This document shows positions 58,355 through 64,000 of a DNA stretch of 64,000 nucleotides, piece by piece. Both the position numbers and the translations under genes were made by a program. This DNA comes from Chrysemys picta bellii (lineage: Eukaryota; Chordata; Testudines; Emydidae). Positions within the stretch are counted from its first letter, which is position 1, and the number at the start of each line of letters is the position of its first letter. The DNA is taken from NCBI RefSeq assembly GCF_011386835.1, contig NC_088800.1, forward strand, positions 51,737,439 through 51,801,438, read 5' to 3'. The notes beneath the pieces were generated by a model. That model did not search any database, was not told the origin of the DNA, and saw nothing but the letters and a program-made list of their open reading frames with translations.

Positions 58355-61300
58355 CTGCAGGAGAGCAATCAGCAGCAGGCTTAAAACCAGCATCCTCACT
58401 GCCATTAATACCCCACTTTTATACGCTTACGTTAGCTATCAACCACTTCCACCCACAACTGGAATGCAGCCACCTCTGGGGAGGCACGCTGGCAGCTATT
58501 TAACAGCACACAGCAATACTATGCTACAAAGATTCTGCATCCGTTGGAAACTGCAGGGGGATTTAGGAATGGAATTTCAGCAGGAAACATCCCTGCTTCT
58601 TAAGGAAAGGCCCAGAGGAACATCGCAGGCCCTCAGCCTTGCATTTCATAGGGCCAGTGGAAGATCAAGGCACTGAAGGAGCATTCAAGGAAGACAAGGC
58701 CATTGCAGAGAAACTAAATTAAGTTTTTGCATGGGTTTTCACTGCAGAAGAGATGGGGGAGATCCCCACAGGCGAGCCATTCTTTTTAGGTGACAAATCT
58801 GAAGAACTGTCCCAGATTGAGATATTAGTAGAGGAGATTTTGAAATGAATGGATAAATGAAACACTAGTAAGTCAGCAGGACCAAATGGCGTTCACCCAA
58901 GAGTTCTAAAAACTAAAATATGAAATTGCAGAACTATTAACAATGGTATGTAACCTATCACTTAAATCAGCCTCTGTACCAGATGACTAGAGGGTAACTA
59001 ATGCAACACCTGGTTTTAAAAAAGGCTTCAGAGGCGATTCTGGCAATTTCAGGCCGGTAAGCCTAACTTCAGCACCAAGCAAATTGGGTGATGTTATAGT
59101 AAAGAACAGAATTCTCAGACACATAGATGAACACAGCATACTGGGGAAGAGTCAACACGGCTTTTGTAAAGGGAAATCATGCCTCACCAATCTATTAGAA
59201 TTCTTTGAGGGAGTCAACAAGCATATGGACAAGGGTGATCCAGTCAATATAAAGTATGTGGACTTTCAGAAAGCCTTTGATAAGCTCCTTCACCAAAGGC
59301 TTGTAAGCAAATTAATCAATCGTGGGATAAGAGGGATCAGTCTCATGGATCAGTACCTGGTTAACCGATAGGAAACAAAGAGTAGTCAGAAATGATCAGT
59401 TTTCACGATGGAGAGAGGTAAGTAGTGGGGTCCTCCCAGGATCTGAACTGGGACCAGTGTTGTTCAACATATTCATATATAATCTGGAAAAGGGGGTTAA
59501 CAGTGAGATGGCAAAGTTTGCAGTTAAGTCCAAAGCTGACTGCAAAGAGTTACAAAGGGATCTCACAAAACTGGGTGGCTGGGTGACAAAATGGCAGATG
59601 AAATTCAATGTTGATAAGTGCAGAGTAATGCATTTTGGAAAAAAATAATCCCAACTATACATACAAAATGATGGGATCTAAATTAGCTGTTACTATTCAA
59701 GAAAGGTCTTGGAGTCATTGTGGACAGTTCTCTGAAAACATCCACTCAGTGTGCAGCGGCAGTCAAAATAGACTGTGAGGAATCATTAGGAAAGGGATAG
59801 ATAATGAGACAAAAATATAATGCTGCTATATAAATCCATAATACACCCACACCTTGAATACTGTGTGTAGACCTGTCGCCCCATCTCAAAAAAGATATAT
59901 TAGAATTGGACAAGGTGCAGAGAAGGGCAACAAAAGTGAATAATGGTATGAAGCAGCTTCCATATGAGGGGAGATTAAAAAGACTGGAACTGTTCAGCTT
60001 AGAAAAGAGACAACTAAGGGGGGATATGATAGAGGTCTATAAAAACATGAATGGCGTGGCGAACGCGAATAGGGAAGTGTTATTTACCCCTTCACGTAAT
60101 GCAAGACCTAGGGGTCACACGATGAAATCAATAGGCAGCAGGTTTAAAACAAACCTAAGGAAGTACTTCACACAATGCAAGTCAACCTGTGGAACTCTTT
60201 GCCAGGGGATGTTGCAAAGACCAAAACTATAACTGGGTTCAAAAAAGAACTAGATAAGTTCCTGAAGGACAGGTCCAGCAATGGCTATTAGCCAAGGTGG
60301 TCAAGAATGCAACCCCATGTTCTGAGTGTCCCTCGCCTCTGACTGCCAGAAACTGGGAGTGGAGGACGGGATGGATCACTGAATAATTGCCCTGTTCTGT
60401 TCATTCCCTCTGAAGCATCTGGCACTGGCCACTGTGGGAAGGTATGGATCTGGGCTAGATGCACCATTGGTCTAACCCAGTCTGGCAGTTATTATTAACC
60501 ATATAATAACTGTCTCCTTTGCGCTCTCCTAGCACCTCCCCTCCATGCAGCTCAGCACACATTGCAAACATTCATGACCTCAGCCTCGTGGTTCCATGGG
60601 ACCATTCTCCCCATTTTACAGATGGGGGAAATGTAGGTACATGTGAGGGGGTGCTTTGCCCAGGGGGCATGGTGAGCCAATGGCCAAGCTGGGACTAGAG
60701 TCCTGGCTCTCAGTCCTACAGGCTTCAGCATATTCATGAGTCGTGGGGTGCCCCAGGAGTCAGGATTCTATCCCCGCCTACTGTGTGGCGCTATAACTAG
60801 GGCCAGCGGGAGAGAGCAATGGGAACACGCCTGTAAAGTCTGTTGAACCTCACAGGCCTGGGGCACTCCCCCCCCCAAACTCCCATTGGCTGGGAACCAG
60901 CCAATGGGAGTGTGGAGCTGGTACTTGGGGCAGGGGCAGCGTGCAGAGCCCTGTGGGCTCCCCACCTAGGAGCCGGATCTGCTGGCCGCTTCCAGGGCAC
61001 AGCGCGGTGCCAGGACAGGTAGGCACTAGCCTGCCTTAGCCCTGCAGAATCACCGACCAGACTTTTAACAGCCCAGTTGGCAGTGCTGACTGGAGCCGCC
61101 AGGGTCCCTTTTCGACCAGACAACTGGCAACCGTACGGGCAGCCCTGGGGAGGGACAGATTGGGGAGTGAGGGCCTAAAAAAAATACAGCCCTGGCCTAG
61201 CTGTGGCCCCCTGAAACACCTCCTCTTTACATCTTCGGGAGGGTGGACTGGGCACCTGGCAGCATCTGAAAGTTATTGTCTTGCAGGGAGCCGCTGGGAA

Positions 61301-62862
61301 GAGCCTAGTGAGGCTATTTCCTCCCTGCTCTGCAAACCAGCGTGAGCCAGCGCCACCTCCCAGCACCAGTCACCCCTGCGGGGCGCTGGGGCACGTGGTC
61401 GGCTGCTCGCTGCACCGTTCCCCTGGAGCTGGCGGTGAGGGTACAATGCCTGTTGCACAGGGTCCATGGCTGGAATGCCAGCTTGCTCCCCCTTCCCTCT
61501 GATGCAGGTGAGACAGGGCCCCCTTATGTGCACCAGGATCTGGGGGCCCTGCCGGTCCTGGGGGTCTGAGCCCCTCTCCCTGCTGCCCCCATGTGGGAGC
61601 TAGGATCTGGGGGTAGTCTGCCCTGCTGGGGGGTCTGAACCAGACAACCAGACAGAGAAAGGGTGGGCAAAGAAGCAGAGGCACAAAAAGGGGACGTGAC
61701 TCACCCACGGTCACCCTATAGGTCAGTGGCAGAGCTGGGAATAGAAGCCAGCGCTCTTAGTTCAGTGCCCTAACCACTAGGACACACTGTGTCTCTACTG
61801 CAAGCCTCATTGATCACCTACAGCATACGGTGCTCCAGGGTCTGCAACTGGCACCCACATGACACAAAATGAACGCCGGCCCAAATACAGTTTAGAGCCT
61901 CCCAGGCCAGAGGAGACCACTGGATCATCTAGATTGACCTGGGGATTTTATCTGGGGGCTCTAGCACTGTGAGTGAGAGTCACACCACTAGGCCATCTGT
62001 GGGCCCTCCCTTATGTCTACAGCGTGGGGACAAGCCCCACTGGGCTGGTCCAGGCTGCATTGCCTACACAATCACACCCACACCTTTTGGCCCTTGAGAA
62101 TATTGCCCCCAAATCCCCGGCTGATCTGCAGGTGGCTCCTGGCTACTTATTTTCTCTGGCCCAGACCTGGATTCATTGTCAGGCCCTTGTTAAGGCATCT
62201 CCCCCACGGGGGAGGCTTTGGCTGTGCCTTTCAAGGAGACACGTCCTGTCTCGCTCAGCCTGCCCGGTATCCCAAAACAGTCAGTGGGATGAAAACTGAC
62301 CAGCAGCCACAATTCCTCCCCCCCCACCCCTGAGAACTGCAGCTAGCAAATAAAAACCTGCCTGGATCTGAGCAAGAGGCATCTGCCTGGACAGGCTGAA
62401 ATCTCACACCCCAGGAGCCTGGGGATGGGTAAGGCTGCAGAACAGGCCCTTGGCTCCTAGGTCTCAGGCAGGACATCACTGCAAGACTACAGGTGTGCAC
62501 AAACCTGACTCCCCTCCCCCATGTGCTAATGCAGAGGGTGGGGAGGGAAGAGAGGCCGTAGTGAATAATCACTCAGGACTAGTAACCCTGGGTGCTTGTG
62601 CAGCATCTTACACCAGAGGATCAGTGACCTCGCTGGCCAGGCCTGGACCCTCGAGTGCCAGGGTCACGGTTTGAGCCTGGAGGGGGGAGGCAGAGCTCAC
62701 CTGGTCAGTGTGGCACTCCCGTTCGCAGGTGCTCTGGGCATCCACCCACAGGTTGGGGTTCAGTTGGTTGGGGCACACTCCCAGATGACTCATTCGGATT
62801 GGCTGTAGGCTGGCGCTCTCGGCCAGGACAGGCAGTAGAGACAGGAGCAGTGTGGCCAGCAT
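56861..62862 (-). CDS. WFIKKN1: WFIKKN1, secreted multi-inhibitor-domain protein (two coding exons)
   Basis: This is a secreted protein with WAP, follistatin/Kazal, immunoglobulin, two Kunitz and netrin (NTR) domains; the family binds GDF8/myostatin and GDF11. Exon 1 is 62701-62862 and exon 2 is 56861-58354, joined in phase 0, giving 551 aa (human WFIKKN1 is 548). Residues 1 to about 18 (MLATLLLSLLPVLAESAS) are a signal peptide. The WAP domain spans about 30-72 (CPNQLNPNLW to CCTNVCGLRSC) and crosses the intron. Follistatin/Kazal spans about 93-157. Ig cysteines are near 210 and 266. Kunitz 1 (about 306-356) and Kunitz 2 (about 364-414) each have six cysteines, and NTR spans about 422-543. 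The residue after the second Kunitz-2 cysteine is Lys (inhibitor-like); in Kunitz 1 it is Glu. An in-frame ATG at 58405 is intronic and precedes the acceptor CTCCTGCAG, so it is not the start. WFIKKN1 is preferred over WFIKKN2 because of its METTL26 neighbour. Confidence 0.96.
58655..60497 (+). mobile_element. CR1-type LINE remnant in the WFIKKN1 intron
   Basis: Reverse-transcriptase fragments are readable with frameshifts and stops. At 59084-59371 the pieces KSCLTNLLEFFEGVNKHMDK and VDFQKAFDKL are seen. At 59457-59648, WQMKFNVDKCRVMHFGK is the CR1 pre-C-terminal signature. A later piece (59906-60232) and the typical 3' end (CTGGGCTAGATGCACC then TCTAACCCAGTCTGGC) follow. The element is antisense to WFIKKN1 and is inactive. 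Confidence 0.85.
60580..60735 (-). repeat. MIR-type SINE fragment
   Basis: In minus orientation: CCATTTTACAGATGGGGGAA, then TGGCCAAGCTGGGACTAGAG. Confidence 0.6.
60850..61138 (-). repeat. GC-rich interspersed repeat of the turtle type
   Basis: On the minus strand it begins GGTTGCCAGTTGTCTGGTCG and continues AAAAGGGACCCTGGCGGCTC. It contains a palindrome, CTCCCATTGGCTGG/CCAGCCAATGGGAG (60879-60911). I recognise it as a frequent turtle repeat without recalling its name. Confidence 0.6.
61690..61800 (-). repeat. MIR-type SINE fragment
   Basis: In minus orientation: CAGTGGCAGAGCTGGGAATA and TGCCCTAACCACTAGGACAC. Confidence 0.7.
61810..62695. other. WFIKKN1 intron, 5' portion
   Basis: No features were recognised apart from the exon 1 donor at the right edge. 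Confidence 0.45.
62701..62862 (-). CDS. WFIKKN1: WFIKKN1 coding exon 1 (signal peptide and start of WAP domain)
   Basis: The exon has 54 codons ending ECHTDQ at a GTGAGC donor. The open frame continues upstream to 62946, but the Met at 62862 begins a clean signal peptide at the expected family length, so I chose it. Using the upstream Met would put a basic stretch (RRGLKRKKG) before the signal. Confidence 0.93.
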
Positions 62863-62949
62863 GGGGTCGGGCTGACCTGCCTCCCGGAGCTGGACCTCCC
62901 CTTTTTTCCTCTTTAATCCTCTTCTTCCGAAGCACCAGGAAGGCATTGA

Positions 62950-64000
62950 TTCACGCCAGGCTCCCTCTCCCCAGCCAGGAGGGCTCTTCGCCTTGCGCAG
63001 CTACTGACACACAAAAAGAATCACATCCAAAAAGCAACCTGGCACGTGCAGAACCTGGACCTCTGGCTCTACTGTGCCCAGGACAAGCTCCACATGGGCT
63101 CTCTGGAGATGACGCCTGACGCACGGTCCTCTTCAGGGGCTGCTTGCTGGCTGCAGAGCCCCCCGAGGCCCTTTAAAGGTCATCTCCCAGCAAAGGGTTT
63201 CTGAGAGATCCCAGGGCATGTGCCTCTGGGGGAGGGGGACCGTTAGAAGAGGAGATTCATGCAAAGAAAGGGGAGAAGGGATCCATCCATGCGGTTCCCA
63301 GATCCCCCCAGACTTCATCCAGCTGGTTTCCCAAGGAGTTCGTTAAACCCCAGCCTCAAATGGGTGTTTGGTTCATAGCCAAGGCTTGAAGCGTGGCTTT
63401 AGCCCTCTTGGGCGTGTGGAGCAGTGGAGTATCCCACCGAGTGGCTGTGAGCCTGGTCTGGGGTGTGCCTGTGTGTGTCTGTGGCGTGGGGATGGGATAG
63501 GAGGGGAGGGGAGGCGAGGGGAGGAGAGGAGAGGAGAGGAAGGCAGGCATGTAACCTGAGTCCACTCCTCTCTCACGGATGTGTCTGGGTGTTTGGAATG
63601 GAAAAGCCGCTGACCTCAGACTCTAACCCTGTCTGAGCTGATCGACTGGGCAAACAGTGGGAGAACATCAAAGGGCCTGTGGAGCCTCCAAAGAGCGAGA
63701 GGGAAAGGGGGGGAACCTCCAGCCAGGGAGTGAATTCTTACGGGATGAGAAAATCACCCCAGCACGTTGCCCATTTGGAGTGTGATTGACCATGCCAGGC
63801 CCAGTAGCAAGAGACAAGCCCAGACCTTTTGCCAGGTGCCTGGCCAGTTTGCTGAGCTGTTTCCCCTGCTTCCTTTTCATTGGAAAGCTGTTTCCAGGGG
63901 CTCAGGGAACTATTTAGGGCTGGAGTGGTGCTCTCTGGGCTCAGTTTGGAAGGGCTGTCAGATACCACGGTGATGGACACCATAGGAGAGCCCGTACTCA
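62950..64000. other. Upstream of WFIKKN1
   Basis: This should hold the WFIKKN1 promoter. No TATA box or other clear core element was identified. In the syntenic human order RAB40C would follow; no RAB40C exon was seen. Confidence 0.4.
63497..63545 (+). repeat. Purine-rich (GGGGA/GAGGA) simple repeat upstream of WFIKKN1
   Basis: Irregular units AGGGGAGG and GAGAGGA make one strand almost all purine, 640-680 bp upstream of the WFIKKN1 start codon. Confidence 0.8.

Noticed and set aside
58355..58405. Met-initiated extension upstream of WFIKKN1 exon 2 that looks like a signal peptide
   Set aside because: It is the intron's pyrimidine-rich acceptor region. The true N-terminus and half of the WAP domain are in exon 1 at 62701-62862.

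Overview
The window is a vertebrate nuclear chromosome segment, most likely from a turtle. It holds three conserved genes and one tRNA gene set among many interspersed repeats. Neighbouring genes have long repeat-filled introns, canonical GT-AG splice sites and AATAAA poly(A) signals. The repeats include MIR-type SINEs, CR1 LINE remnants, a tRNA-headed SINE of the type found in turtles, hAT and PIF/Harbinger DNA transposons and many of their non-autonomous derivatives. The turtle assignment rests on recognising this repeat mix and was not tested by a search.

Layout, left to right. 1-7.5 kb: intergenic or intronic sequence with old repeats. 7.5-8.0 kb: the first two coding exons of MCRIP2 on the minus strand; its remaining exons were not found. 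9.0-10.1 kb: a non-autonomous hAT-like element. 15.2-18.6 kb: a decayed autonomous hAT with a BED-finger transposase. 19.7-20.9 kb: an LTR-like repeat. 21.9-26.3 kb: a full-length PIF/Harbinger transposon carrying a transposase and a Myb/SANT-like gene, both damaged. 28.4-31.4 kb: two hAT-type elements with three smaller elements nested inside them. 31.7-37.3 kb: small elements, and a CR1 fragment split by a perfect fold-back retroposon. 38.5 kb: tRNA-Gly(CCC). 39.2-53.8 kb: METTL26 on the plus strand, six coding exons; intron 1 is 9.6 kb and contains two further hAT-type elements. 56.3-62.9 kb: WFIKKN1 on the minus strand, two coding exons, with a CR1 remnant in its intron. 62.9-64 kb: sequence upstream of WFIKKN1.

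The order MCRIP2 - tRNA-Gly(CCC) - METTL26 - WFIKKN1, with these relative orientations, is the order I know from human 16p13.3. This is a conserved syntenic block, not a functional operon. METTL26 and WFIKKN1 converge and their poly(A) signals lie 2.5 kb apart. MCRIP2 and METTL26 are transcribed away from each other, 31 kb apart, with the tRNA gene just upstream of METTL26.

I found no undescribed gene system. The most distinctive signals are in the mobile DNA. Eleven elements have exact target-site duplications readable by eye (ten of 8 bp, one of 7 bp), and several others have imperfect ones. A small element splits the Harbinger transposase gene without otherwise breaking its frame. A 102-bp perfect inverted repeat lies inside a retroposon. 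One G-rich minisatellite is shared by elements with different ends. Two ZNF143-type sites face each other upstream of METTL26.
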